This document shows, one piece after another, positions 9,195 to 17,862 of a stretch of 36,022 bases of DNA. The notes under the pieces are model-generated. The model saw only the letters and a list, made by a program, of their open reading frames with translations, searched no databases and was not told the DNA's origin. Each line of letters starts with the position of its first letter. Within the stretch, counting starts at the first letter, position 1. The stretch is from an uncultured Alphaproteobacteria bacterium (GTDB taxonomy: Bacteria; Pseudomonadota; Alphaproteobacteria; RF32; CAG-239). Where the stretch lies: positions 1 to 36,022 of the forward strand of contig CALYAW010000001.1 of assembly GCA_944393685.1 (NCBI GenBank), in the 5' to 3' direction. The position numbers and the translations under genes are program-made.

Positions 9195-9752
9195 ATGAAA
9201 ATTACATTATCAGGAAATCAAGTTGATATTGGCGAAAGACTTCGTCAACATGTTGAAGAAAACGTACTGAATGCCGTAAACAAATATTTTCCGGCACCGG
9301 TTAGCTGCAACGTTGTTTTCAGCAAAGAAAAAGATAACTTCATTGCTGAAGTTACGGTTCATCCTGCGAAAAACATTATTCTCCAAGGAACCGGTTCAGC
9401 CGGCGATCCTTATTCGGCTTTTGACGCCGCCAATGAACACATTGCAACCCGTCTACGCCGTCACAAGACCAGACTAAATGATCACAAAGGCAAAACCGGT
9501 TTAACAGAAATTGCCAATGAAGCCGTTTTCACCATTGATGAAAGCGCTGAAGAGGTTGAAATTGCGGATGCTCCGTTAACTATTGCCGAGCTAGAAGCCA
9601 ACATTCCGGTTTGCACGGTTTCTGAGGCTGTTATGTACATGGACTTGAATGAAGAAGTTGCTTTGATGTTCAAAAACATTGCCAACAACAAATTCAATAT
9701 GGTATATCGCCGCAAAGATGGCAACATCGGTTGGGTAGAACCCAAAGAATAA
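9195..9752 (+). CDS. hpf: Ribosome hibernation-promoting factor, long form
   Basis: HPF binds the 30S decoding region and, in its long form, pairs ribosomes into inactive 100S dimers during slow growth. I start at the ATG 9195, which has an AAGGAAG ribosome site five bases upstream; an earlier in-frame codon at 9123 would add 24 residues lacking family similarity. The 185-residue product has the S30AE domain (MKITLSGNQVDIGERLRQHV, about 1-100), an acidic linker, and the C-terminal dimerisation domain (about 130-185, with PVCTVSEAVMYMDLNEEVAL). The C-terminal domain identifies the long type. It is followed 28 bases later by ptsN. Confidence 0.93.
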   Translation: MKITLSGNQVDIGERLRQHVEENVLNAVNKYFPAPVSCNVVFSKEKDNFIAEVTVHPAKNIILQGTGSAGDPYSAFDAANEHIATRLRRHKTRLNDHKGKTGLTEIANEAVFTIDESAEEVEIADAPLTIAELEANIPVCTVSEAVMYMDLNEEVALMFKNIANNKFNMVYRRKDGNIGWVEPKE

Positions 9753-9780
9753 CTTAAATCAATAAGCAAGAGGCTTTATA

Positions 9781-10230
9781 ATGAACATTGCAGACATAAT
9801 GACCGAAAAAAATATATTTATCGGCATTAAATCAAACTCCAAGCGTGAATTTCTTCAAGAACTGTCATCCCTTGCTGCGGAACAGACAGGTTTGGATGAA
9901 CGCACCATATTTGATACTCTGCTCGAAAGAGAAAATCTCGGCTCGACCGGATTCGGCGGGGGAACAGCCTTACCGCATGGACGTTTTGAAGGACTAAATA
10001 GAGTATATGCTTTTTTAGCAAAACCCAACTCTCCTCTTGAGTTTGACGCAATTGACGGTAAACCGGTTGATTTGGTTTTTGCGTTGCTTTCTCCGGAAGG
10101 TAACGGTGCCGATCATTTAACAGCGCTAGCCAAACTTTCGCGCATCCTCAAAGATGAGAATTTATGTCATAAACTGCGCCAAATATACAAGCCCATAGAA
10201 TTGTATGCGTTGCTTAACAATGAAGACTAA
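9781..10230 (+). CDS. ptsN: Nitrogen-PTS EIIA protein
   Basis: PtsN is the terminal phosphoacceptor of the nitrogen phosphotransferase system and regulates potassium, nitrogen and stress functions rather than sugar uptake. The 149-residue protein carries the EIIA-2 active site GGGTALPHGRFEG with the phosphorylated His at residue 66. The partners ptsP and ptsO are not in the window. It closes the rpoN-hpf-ptsN block and is followed directly by a strong terminator. Confidence 0.94.
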   Translation: MNIADIMTEKNIFIGIKSNSKREFLQELSSLAAEQTGLDERTIFDTLLERENLGSTGFGGGTALPHGRFEGLNRVYAFLAKPNSPLEFDAIDGKPVDLVFALLSPEGNGADHLTALAKLSRILKDENLCHKLRQIYKPIELYALLNNED

Positions 10231-10234
10231 CCAC

Positions 10235-10263
10235 AAAAAACCCGCTTTAGAGCGGGTTTTTTT
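10235..10263 (+). terminator. Bidirectional intrinsic terminator after ptsN
   Basis: The stem CCCGCT (10241-10246) pairs with AGCGGG (10251-10256) over a four-base loop, flanked by A-run and T-run (10257-10263). Three further A-T pairs extend it. The A-run on the left makes it work in reverse for the small minus-strand ORF ending at 10276. Confidence 0.9.
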
Positions 10264-10275
10264 ACAACAATTATT

Positions 10276-10494
10276 TTAATGAACGCTGTGAGGTTCCATA
10301 TCATTTTGCCGAGCAACAATAAAAGCAAAATCACGATTATCTGTAGCAGCAATTTTTTCTCCGTCTGCGCTACAAATAAGCCACATCAATTTTCCGTTAT
10401 ACAGCCCTTGCTTGATGAAAGCCGATTTATCATCATTCCACTCGTCTTGCTCAAGCAATCCTTCAACTTCTGTCAATATATTCTTATCTAACAT
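10276..10494 (-). CDS. Small hypothetical protein, 72 residues
   Basis: I do not recognise this protein. It is acidic at the N-terminus (ILTEVEGLLEQDEWNDDKSA), with a hydrophobic core LYNGKLMWLICSADGEKIAA (31-50) and a C-terminal DFAFIVARQNDMEPHSVH. It reads like a compact alpha/beta domain without signal peptide or membrane helix. Support for being real: an AGAGAG ribosome-site candidate six bases or so before the ATG, balanced amino-acid composition, and a shared terminator immediately after its stop. The opposite-strand ORF in the same place has a poor, low-complexity composition. It diverges from the histidine kinase gene. Confidence 0.65.
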   Translation of the reverse strand: MLDKNILTEVEGLLEQDEWNDDKSAFIKQGLYNGKLMWLICSADGEKIAATDNRDFAFIVARQNDMEPHSVH

Positions 10495-10532
10495 TTCATT
10501 CTCTCTTTAACATTTAGAAATATTTTATCATG

Positions 10533-10538
10533 TATAAT
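10533..10538 (+). promoter_or_regulatory. Candidate -10 element for the histidine kinase gene
   Basis: A perfect TATAAT lies 33 bases before the kinase ATG in an AT-rich divergent spacer. I see no convincing -35, so activation by a regulator, or a weak constitutive promoter, is possible. Confidence 0.35.
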
Positions 10539-10571
10539 GTTAAATATTAACTAACAATTTGGAATTTTGCC

Positions 10572-12239
10572 ATGTTTGTCAGCATAAACAAAAAAATCAT
10601 ATACAGCATCCTTTTTCTGTTTTTATTTACATCTATAATTTTTGTTTCAACATTTTACATTGTCTACGGCAATAAGATTCAAGAAGAACAGCTATACAGC
10701 ATCCAGCGTAACCAACAATATATTGATTTGCTATATCGCAACATTAATATGATAAAAGATTTTCGAACTATTGTTCTTGAAAATCCCAAATTAAAAATTG
10801 ACGAAAACATTAAGACGACCATTTTCGCTTCAGAAGAAAGCCAATTAAAAGAATTATCCAACAGAAAAGAACAAATGGCCAAAATAAATCAAAGTTTTGA
10901 TGAACGATACCAAGCCATACAAACCAGCCTGCAAATTTTTGGAATTAGTTCAATTTTGCTGTTTATAACAATCATCTTAGTAGGCTATCTTATCAGTCGC
11001 TGGGTGCTCATGCCCATTAATCGAATTTCCGCGGTTTCAGAAAGTGTGTCTAGGGGAAACCTAAAGATTCGCATTAAAAATCCCAAAAAGACTTACTTTA
11101 AGGATGAATTGGACAACTTAACCAACACATTTAATCTCATGTTGGACAATTTAGAAAGTGTTATCCACGAAGTAAAAGACAAAGAAGCGTTTTTACAAGC
11201 CCTAATAGACAGTATACCTGATGGAATCCGAGTTATTGACAAAAACTACAACATCATCATAGCCAATAAAGCTTATTACAATCAAACGGGCAACAAGCAA
11301 ATTAAATGCTATAAATCCTCACAAAATATTGACCACCCGTGTAATGAACAAACACATCTCTGCCCACTACATACCCTTTTGCAACAAAAGACTCAAAATG
11401 TCCGTTTTATCCAACAGTTCAACAAACATCCAGAAAGGCACTTATCAATCAACGCAGCCCCTTTAACTCATTACGGCAAAAAAAGATACATTGTTGAATC
11501 CATCAGAGATTTAAGTGATGACATTAATTTTTCTCATCAACAAAAACTTTCTTCTTTAGGATTTCTATCAACATCAATAGCCCATGAAATGAAGAACCAA
11601 CTTGGCGCCTTAAGGATGATACTTGAACGTCTCAAAGACAAATATTACGAAGACAAACCCAATACAGCCGAAGACAAAAAATTACTTGAACTTGTCCATT
11701 CCGGATTGATAAACTGTATAGACATCCCCGAAAGACTTCTTAAACTAACTAGAAACTCATCTTCCGAAATTTCAAACATTGACTGCATTTCAAGTATAAA
11801 GGATGTAATCAATCTACTTGACTTTGAAGCTAAGAGTAAAGGTATAGTTATAACATTTGAACATCCTGACAAAACATTATATATTCGCGGTAATGAAGCA
11901 GATTTCAAGATGGTAGGGATAAATCTTATCTTAAACGCTCTTAAAGCGATAGAAAACACCGGACAAATTAATATAAGCCTAAAAGCAACATCTCAAAAAA
12001 TTTTGATAAACTTTGCCGATACCGGTATTGGCATATCCAAACAAGATATCAATAGAATTTTTGATCCGTTTTTTTCTAACGGCGCAGATAATAATTCTAA
12101 AGGAAATGGTCTCGGTTTATCAATTTCCAAATCAATCGTAGAAAAAGCTGGAGGACACATCAGCGTCAAAAGCACCCTAGGCAAAGGAAGTGTCTTTACT
12201 CTTTCCTTTCCTTTGATAAAAAATCTTGCAAAAAATTAA
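10572..12239 (+). CDS. Orphan membrane sensor histidine kinase (HAMP-PAS-HisKA-HATPase)
   Basis: The 555-residue two-component sensor has a membrane helix at about 9-32, an extracytoplasmic segment at about 33-120, a second helix at about 121-142, HAMP (about 143-197), PAS (about 205-315), a dimerisation/phosphoacceptor helix with His338 in SIAHEMKNQLGALRM, and a GHKL ATPase with N-box Asn455, G1 DTGIGIS (483-489) and G2 GNGLGL (511-516). All catalytic motifs are intact. The PAS domain holds a Cys246, His255, Pro-Cys257, Cys264-Pro pattern that recalls Cys-rich PAS domains of some NtrB/NtrY-like kinases and could bind metal or sense redox. No response regulator is adjacent. A link to RpoN-dependent control is only inference from proximity. 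Confidence 0.9.
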   Translation: MFVSINKKIIYSILFLFLFTSIIFVSTFYIVYGNKIQEEQLYSIQRNQQYIDLLYRNINMIKDFRTIVLENPKLKIDENIKTTIFASEESQLKELSNRKEQMAKINQSFDERYQAIQTSLQIFGISSILLFITIILVGYLISRWVLMPINRISAVSESVSRGNLKIRIKNPKKTYFKDELDNLTNTFNLMLDNLESVIHEVKDKEAFLQALIDSIPDGIRVIDKNYNIIIANKAYYNQTGNKQIKCYKSSQNIDHPCNEQTHLCPLHTLLQQKTQNVRFIQQFNKHPERHLSINAAPLTHYGKKRYIVESIRDLSDDINFSHQQKLSSLGFLSTSIAHEMKNQLGALRMILERLKDKYYEDKPNTAEDKKLLELVHSGLINCIDIPERLLKLTRNSSSEISNIDCISSIKDVINLLDFEAKSKGIVITFEHPDKTLYIRGNEADFKMVGINLILNALKAIENTGQINISLKATSQKILINFADTGIGISKQDINRIFDPFFSNGADNNSKGNGLGLSISKSIVEKAGGHISVKSTLGKGSVFTLSFPLIKNLAKN

Positions 12240-12254
12240 TTCTCGGTTTATTAA
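12226..12254 (+). promoter_or_regulatory. Candidate promoter for infA
   Basis: TTGCAA (12226-12231), a 17-base spacer and TATTAA (12249-12254) overlap the end of the kinase gene, 33 bases before infA. This would give IF-1 its own promoter. Confidence 0.45.
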
Positions 12255-12286
12255 TATGCACAAAATAACAAAAGAAGGATTTTTTT

Positions 12287-12508
12287 ATGAGTAAAGAAGA
12301 GTTATTGGAACTCACCGGAGAAGTTATTGAAAAACTGCCCAATGCCATGTTCCGTGTCAAATTAGAAAATGGTGTTGAAATCTTAGCACATACAGCTGGA
12401 AAGATGCGTAAATTTCGCATCAGAGTTATGGTTGGCGATAAAGTCGATATAGAAATGACGCCCTATGATTTGACCAAAGGCAGAATTACTTTCCGCCACA
12501 AAGAATAA
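12287..12508 (+). CDS. infA: Translation initiation factor IF-1
   Basis: IF-1 is an OB-fold protein that blocks the 30S A site and assists IF-2 and IF-3. The 73-residue product begins [20 protein letters not shown] and contains the conserved [23 protein letters not shown] and [11 protein letters not shown] segments, at full family length. AAGAAGGA is the ribosome site. It stands as a single transcription unit between a candidate promoter and a clear terminator. Confidence 0.97.
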   Translation: MSKEELLELTGEVIEKLPNAMFRVKLENGVEILAHTAGKMRKFRIRVMVGDKVDIEMTPYDLTKGRITFRHKE

Positions 12509-12510
12509 AA

Positions 12511-12538
12511 CAAGCCGCTCTTTAACGAGCGGTTTTTT
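12511..12538 (+). terminator. Intrinsic terminator after infA
   Basis: CCGCTC (12515-12520) pairs with GAGCGG (12527-12532), followed by six Ts. It begins three bases after the infA stop. Confidence 0.88.
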
Positions 12539-12573
12539 ATGACACCACATCATTTATCAGAACTTAACACCCT

Positions 12574-12622
12574 CAAAAAAAGCCGAAAGTTCAAACATAC
12601 AAGAACATTTGAACTTTCGGCT
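12574..12622 (-). terminator. Intrinsic terminator after galU
   Basis: A perfect 15-base stem (12581-12595 with 12608-12622, AGCCGAAAGTTCAAA) encloses a 12-base loop. On the minus strand it is followed by seven Ts (12574-12580). It lies about 20 bases past the galU stop. Confidence 0.9.
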
Positions 12623-12641
12623 CATAAAAACATAATATAAA

Positions 12642-13535
12642 TTACACTAACATAGTATCCAACAATTCTTTGCAATAGGCTCTCATATCAGGATCTTCCA
12701 TCAAAGTAAGTTTTAGATTTGACTTTTCCAATTCTTTATTTGTACCGCAATCAAAACGCAAAGCATCACAGAGCACTCCCGTCAACTTCATACCGCGTTC
12801 TGCAGCCAGCCCCATTGCATCAGCCAAATTAATTTCACCATTGGTCCCTTTGCGAACTTCTGGCAAAATATCCATAATTTCATTAGGCAAAATATAAGGC
12901 CCCATACTTGCATAATTAGACGGTACATCCTCAAGAGCCGGTTTTTCAATTTTACCTTTAGCATGAACAATCCGCCCATCACGAACAGCACCAATCAAAG
13001 CACCGTAACGAACCATTTGCTCTCTAGGGAATTCCATAATATTCTCCACCATGCCGCCTTCTTTTTCGTATACCTCCAACAGCTGTGCCAAAATACCTTT
13101 ACCCTTACGAATATTAACATATACGTCATCGGGCCACATCACAACAAAATCACGATCCCCAACAATCTCTTTAGCCATCAATACGGCATGCCCATTTCCT
13201 TTTGGTTCAGACTGCTCTGCGAACGAAAATTTCATACCCGCGGGAATAATATCACGCACAACCTGAAGCAAGTCCAGTTTATTTTTTTCACGCAAATGAT
13301 TTTCAAGCCATGGATACGGAGAGAAATGTTTTTCAAATAAATGCTTACAAGATTGATCACTATATATAAAAACAATCTCTTTAATTCCGATTTCAGCACA
13401 AGCATCAACCGCATATTGAATAATCGGTTTACTGTGAAGAGTAAGAAAGCCTTTGTGAAGAGCTTTGGTTGAAGGAAGATTGCGGGTAGACAAACCGGCA
13501 ACTGGAAGAATACAAACTTCTGGTCTTCTGCTCAT
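12642..13535 (-). CDS. galU: UTP-glucose-1-phosphate uridylyltransferase-like protein
   Basis: GalU makes UDP-glucose from UTP and glucose-1-phosphate for LPS and other glycans. The 297-residue protein has the family layout: nucleotide-binding start ILPVAGLSTRNLPSTKALHK, KPIIQYAVDAC, GNGHAVLMAKEIVGD, the WPDD metal-binding segment, PSNYASMGPYIL and GEINLADAM. Two N-terminal positions differ from the usual pattern: the family GLGTR is GLSTR, and KEML is KGFL, while the Arg and Lys are kept. It may therefore be a divergent GalU or a related sugar nucleotidyltransferase. GGAG precedes the ATG. It lies downstream of the AsmA-like gene on the same strand, with its own promoter. Confidence 0.85.
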   Translation of the reverse strand: MSRRPEVCILPVAGLSTRNLPSTKALHKGFLTLHSKPIIQYAVDACAEIGIKEIVFIYSDQSCKHLFEKHFSPYPWLENHLREKNKLDLLQVVRDIIPAGMKFSFAEQSEPKGNGHAVLMAKEIVGDRDFVVMWPDDVYVNIRKGKGILAQLLEVYEKEGGMVENIMEFPREQMVRYGALIGAVRDGRIVHAKGKIEKPALEDVPSNYASMGPYILPNEIMDILPEVRKGTNGEINLADAMGLAAERGMKLTGVLCDALRFDCGTNKELEKSNLKLTLMEDPDMRAYCKELLDTMLV

Positions 13536-13573
13536 TTTAAAACTCCAAAAAATCTAACTATTTTATGTTCCAA

Positions 13574-13601
13574 ACTATATCACAAAAAAACGATTCGACA
13601 A
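13574..13601 (-). promoter_or_regulatory. Promoter for galU
   Basis: On the minus strand TTGTCG (13596-13601), a 16-base spacer and TATAGT (13574-13579) sit immediately after the stop codon of the AsmA-like gene. A GANTC site (13592-13596) lies at the -35/spacer boundary. Confidence 0.5.
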
Positions 13602-13603
13602 CC

Positions 13604-16600
13604 CTAATTGATTTTTCCCCTACCCTTTTTAACTACATTTTCCGAACTTGATTGAGCAGTTGTGTTTATTCTTTTTTTAGGTTTTGAAAAATCAAGAACC
13701 TTTATTTCTTTATCTTCAACCAATTCTTCGGCTTCTTCAATATCTTTAATATCACGGACGACCTCAACGACACGACCGCTTTTTTTAATACTTATGGAAC
13801 CTTTATTTTCCTCTACTTTACGTTTAACTTCGGCTTCGCGAAGTTTTGCATTATAAGCCTCCTCAGCCACAGCAACCTTTTCTTCAGCGTATTTTCGCAT
13901 ATCAGCCAAAGTATTTTCCATACTGACAATATCAGCCTCCAAACCGGCCAAAAGTTCTTCGCCATCACGATTATAAGCAGCAACCTCATTTTCATCTTCA
14001 GATTTAAGGATAGCATTTTTTTCATCCAACATCTTAAGATTATCAGCCTCAAAACCGGCTGCTTTGTCTTGAACAAAGGCATTCCATCCTTGCATATTTA
14101 CATCTTCATCAAGCTGATAATCAGTAACAATCTCTGCTAATCTAGAATTAAAACTGTCGCGAGCGGTATTATATTGAAATAAAATTTGCTTAGATTTATT
14201 AACTTCGCTAACAATCTGGCTATAAACATCAGCAATATTTTTCTTTACATCATCCAAATAGGCTCTGCTTACTTCCCGCTTTAATTTCTCAAGCTCCACC
14301 AATCCATTCTGATTAATTTTTTTAAGCTCATCAACTGTAGCTTCAGACAACGAAACCGAAGAATCGACATCAACCTTTTCAATCAAATCAGCAGCTAATT
14401 TACCGGCTTTCTGACGCAAAGAATCATACTTATAAGTTGTATTCTGATCATATACTTCTTTAGATTTTTTTGTTATATTATCGTCAATTTCTTTCCGAAT
14501 TTCACTTACCATACTGCTGGCAATATTTTTTTGTTCTTCAATAAGCAATTTAATACGGTTATCTTCTGCTTCTCTGGCGATTCTGGCGTCATTATCTATT
14601 TTATCTTGTCTGCTTTTATACAAATTAAACAAAGAACTGACATTAACATCCAGAAGCGGGGCATTTGTTGGACCCTTCAAACTAAAACTATAGCCCGGCA
14701 AATATTTAGCATCATCATACTTAACATCACAAGTTACATTCATTTCCCAAGGCTCAAAAGTACCATTTCCATAAATTTTGACTTCGGCTCCATTACCCTT
14801 CATAACAGTATTAGACAAAGTATATGTTCCGTTTTCAATAACAAAATTTCCGCTAAAAGTATTAAAAGCCGATGTCCCTTTCATTAGGTTATCTTTGATA
14901 GTAGCTGCCAAACCATCAACAGTTTCACGTTTTTTTATATCATCCCAGTTGGCTCCCAAATTCCAACCTTTGACATTAATATCCGAAAAGACAAAATCAC
15001 CATTTCCTTTTATGGTTTTGGCAAAATTTTCAAAACTTTCAGCCTCTCCTTCTACAAAGAATTTGCTGTTTAGCATTCCCTTGTTCAAACCATAGACTTT
15101 TCCGCTCCAAGCCATCGGAGCAACGTCCATATTATTAATTTCTGCCTGCACACTCATATTTGGACGATCCAACATCTTAAGAGTCGCTTTTGCAGAAATA
15201 TCTCCACTTCCTTGGCTTATTTTTCCTTGTAATTCTTGAATATCAAACACCCCGTTGAGCAAAGACACCATTAAAGAAGCATCCCTAAGCTTATAATTAT
15301 AATATGACAAATCTTGGACACTAAAATTTCCGCTCAAATCAAAATGCGTATAAAAATCATAATTTATTTTTGCAGCATTCCAATTTGGATTAGCCAAAAA
15401 TTCAACAACGTCTATCTTATCAGGCTTAATGCTGGGACGCGCAGAAGCTACGTTGTTTTTATTCAAGAAGCGTTCGATTTCAAATTTATTGATATTCAAT
15501 TCCGCCATCAAATTCGGACGAGCGTCAATTTTTTCATAATTAACAGAACCGGCAAATGTACTATAGCCTATGTTTGCCTCTTCTATATCCAAACGAAACT
15601 GATTCTTGTTTCCGTTTATTTTTGAACGCAGTCCGAACAATCCGAGAGCTTGTCCTTGAGGCAGATAAGGTGAGCGCAAATCTTCCAACATTTTTACAAA
15701 ATCAGGATGTTTCAAAGACAAATCGCCGCTCAGATTCAAGATTTCAGCTTCTTGCATAACTTGCCCTTGAAATTCTGTTTCCAAAGATTCCAGCTGCATC
15801 TGAGAATTAAGCGCAAAATGGTTAACATCACCGGTCATAACGCCTTTAGCATTCATATGAGCCAATTTTTTGTAATCCAAATCCGGAACCTTAAGCTCCA
15901 ATTTATTAATAAAGCCCGAAACATTATCTGTCTTAATATTGTAATTCAATTCATCAAAGTTAGGTATATCGCCAAAACCGGCAACCTGTCCATTCAGCTC
16001 AACAACAGCATTGGCCACAGAATTAATGTTTAATTTATTTATATCCATTTTTCCATTAAGCAAAACGGCGTCAAAATCAATTTTTTCAAACGGCATATTT
16101 TCATAGATTGCCGCATCTAATTTTGCAGTTATCTGCATATCAAAATCATTGAGCATTCCAAGTTTTGAGAACCGATATTTCATTCTTTCGGTCCAAGTTT
16201 TATTTTTTTCTTCTACCGGTAGAGCACTTATATAATTGTCAAAATTAATCATATCTGTATTCAAAACCAACATCATGTCCGGACGCCCGGTCAATTTAAA
16301 TCCTGCCTCACCGGAAAGAGAACTTTTATCAATGCTGACATTAAAAGGAGATACCTGTATTTTATCTAAGGTACCGGACAATTTTGCCGAACCGACAGCT
16401 TTTTTATAAGTTGAAGCCACGCTGACAATAGGATGAATCCCCGCCCAATTAAGTGTTTTTAAGAAATCTGTGGACTTAAAAGTCACATCCATATTATAAA
16501 AAGGCTTGTCTTCATAGGCGGAAACACTTCCTTTCAATGATACATCTGTATCTCCTGGAAGCACCGCAGATATAGTATTAACGGTAATTATGTTTTCAAT

Positions 16601-17746
16601 TACATCGAAACTGGTTTCAAAGTTCTTCACAGCCTGACCATTATATTGCGTTCGCACGGACTTGATATCAGCCAAAAGATCAAAAGGAAGCGACGGATTA
16701 TATACCCCCTCTGCTCGATAATAGCTTTTTAAGTTCATCAAAGTATAAACCACCGGATCCAGATTAAAATCCGTAAAATTAAAAGCGAGATCAACACGAG
16801 GTTTAACGCCGTCTTCTCCAGCTCCGAAAACGCCGTCATTTAAAGGAATCTGCATATTTCCGGCTCCTTGTGTTTCACCATAACGAACCACAATATTAGA
16901 AAGATTAAGTTGTCGTTCATTAAAAGCAGCATCAAATGTCAACGCCAATGGAAAATCATATGCTTCATCAAACTTCATATCTGGCCAATTTGCTTTCCAA
17001 AAATCTTTTAATTGGGCTGATTCAAAAATCACATTACCATTTAGCACTTTGTTTTTCAGCATAAAACTTCCATCAAAGCGCACATAGCTCTTAGACACCG
17101 GATGGGTTAACACCAAATTAAGCGATGTGGCAAAACTATCCGATAATTTTCCGACAGAAATAGCAAATCCTTGAGGATTCCCATCTTTAATATAATTTCC
17201 TTCAAGTCGATAAGGCCCATACAAACTTTGGGCAACAACTTCACCGCTTAAATTATCAACACGCAAAGTAATATCTCGCGCTAAATCTTCATAGACAAGA
17301 GCTGCATTTTTCAAGCTGACACTATTTAAGGAAATCTCGGCTTTAGGAGTTTCGGCAGTCTCACCGGATTGCCAACTGAGTTTTCCTTCATCAGATAATT
17401 CAACATTAATTTGAGGACTATCCAAAACCATTCGTCTCACTTCGAAAACACCGGACAACAAAGGCTTAGCAGACAATTCCGCTACTAAGTTTTTAACCTC
17501 GACCAATGGTTTTGCTTGAATATCTTGTGGATTCAAAATTTTCACATTTTGAGCCGTCAACGACGGATAAGGCATAAATTTCAATGAAACAGGACCGCCA
17601 AAAACTATTTTTTTTCCGGTCATTTCATAAAATTGGGACGCTAACTTATCCTTATGCTCATTCCAATCGATTGAAGATATATAAAATGTTGTCCCGATTA
17701 CTCCGACCACAACAAGCCCCAAAACCCACAAGACAATTTTCTTCAC
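13604..17746 (-). CDS. Giant AsmA-like envelope protein with coiled-coil tail
   Basis: AsmA-like proteins are inner-membrane-anchored, periplasmic beta-groove proteins thought to help lipid transport to, or assembly of, the outer membrane. I place the start at GTG 17746 (1380 residues) because an AGGAG ribosome site lies seven bases upstream; the TTG at 17764 would put that site inside the gene. Residues 3-23 form a membrane helix. Then follow GKKIVFGGPVSLKFMPYPSL and many repeated strand units, and an AsmA C-terminal domain at about 900-1020 (DINVKGWNLGANWDDIKKRE onward). From about residue 1040 the protein is a 300-residue charged, helical, coiled-coil-like region with few beta motifs, ending in a basic tail. 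This tail is unusual for the family. No terminator separates it clearly from galU. Confidence 0.85.
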   Translation of the reverse strand: MKKIVLWVLGLVVVGVIGTTFYISSIDWNEHKDKLASQFYEMTGKKIVFGGPVSLKFMPYPSLTAQNVKILNPQDIQAKPLVEVKNLVAELSAKPLLSGVFEVRRMVLDSPQINVELSDEGKLSWQSGETAETPKAEISLNSVSLKNAALVYEDLARDITLRVDNLSGEVVAQSLYGPYRLEGNYIKDGNPQGFAISVGKLSDSFATSLNLVLTHPVSKSYVRFDGSFMLKNKVLNGNVIFESAQLKDFWKANWPDMKFDEAYDFPLALTFDAAFNERQLNLSNIVVRYGETQGAGNMQIPLNDGVFGAGEDGVKPRVDLAFNFTDFNLDPVVYTLMNLKSYYRAEGVYNPSLPFDLLADIKSVRTQYNGQAVKNFETSFDVIENIITVNTISAVLPGDTDVSLKGSVSAYEDKPFYNMDVTFKSTDFLKTLNWAGIHPIVSVASTYKKAVGSAKLSGTLDKIQVSPFNVSIDKSSLSGEAGFKLTGRPDMMLVLNTDMINFDNYISALPVEEKNKTWTERMKYRFSKLGMLNDFDMQITAKLDAAIYENMPFEKIDFDAVLLNGKMDINKLNINSVANAVVELNGQVAGFGDIPNFDELNYNIKTDNVSGFINKLELKVPDLDYKKLAHMNAKGVMTGDVNHFALNSQMQLESLETEFQGQVMQEAEILNLSGDLSLKHPDFVKMLEDLRSPYLPQGQALGLFGLRSKINGNKNQFRLDIEEANIGYSTFAGSVNYEKIDARPNLMAELNINKFEIERFLNKNNVASARPSIKPDKIDVVEFLANPNWNAAKINYDFYTHFDLSGNFSVQDLSYYNYKLRDASLMVSLLNGVFDIQELQGKISQGSGDISAKATLKMLDRPNMSVQAEINNMDVAPMAWSGKVYGLNKGMLNSKFFVEGEAESFENFAKTIKGNGDFVFSDINVKGWNLGANWDDIKKRETVDGLAATIKDNLMKGTSAFNTFSGNFVIENGTYTLSNTVMKGNGAEVKIYGNGTFEPWEMNVTCDVKYDDAKYLPGYSFSLKGPTNAPLLDVNVSSLFNLYKSRQDKIDNDARIAREAEDNRIKLLIEEQKNIASSMVSEIRKEIDDNITKKSKEVYDQNTTYKYDSLRQKAGKLAADLIEKVDVDSSVSLSEATVDELKKINQNGLVELEKLKREVSRAYLDDVKKNIADVYSQIVSEVNKSKQILFQYNTARDSFNSRLAEIVTDYQLDEDVNMQGWNAFVQDKAAGFEADNLKMLDEKNAILKSEDENEVAAYNRDGEELLAGLEADIVSMENTLADMRKYAEEKVAVAEEAYNAKLREAEVKRKVEENKGSISIKKSGRVVEVVRDIKDIEEAEELVEDKEIKVLDFSKPKKRINTTAQSSSENVVKKGRGKIN

Positions 17747-17809
17747 ACGTTTTCTCCTCGACAATTTTGGATGAGCTGCAAATATGCTTTGCTTTTATCT
17801 TAAACTACA

Positions 17810-17831
17810 ATTATTATAAAGTCATAATAAT
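17810..17831. promoter_or_regulatory. Inverted repeat upstream of cdd operon
   Basis: ATTATTAT (17810-17817) and ATAATAAT (17824-17831) form a perfect 8-base dyad with a six-base spacer, 31 bases before the cdd start and overlapping a possible TATAAA -10 (17815-17820). It could be an operator for a nucleoside-responsive repressor. The local AT-richness makes chance occurrence quite possible. Confidence 0.35.
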
Positions 17832-17862
17832 TAATAAAACTTTTAACACCCAAAGGCAAGTC

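Noticed and set aside
10279..10491. 70-residue plus-strand ORF opposite the small 72-residue gene
   Set aside because: Poor composition and no ribosome site; the minus-strand frame is better supported by its start signal and protein-like sequence.
17746..17764. TTG start for the AsmA-like gene
   Set aside because: It would put the AGGAG ribosome site inside the coding region; GTG 17746 is correctly spaced.
17584..17862. Upstream extension of the cytidine deaminase reading frame
   Set aside because: It runs antisense into the AsmA-like gene and adds 93 residues without family similarity; the ATG at 17863 has a ribosome site and gives normal length.
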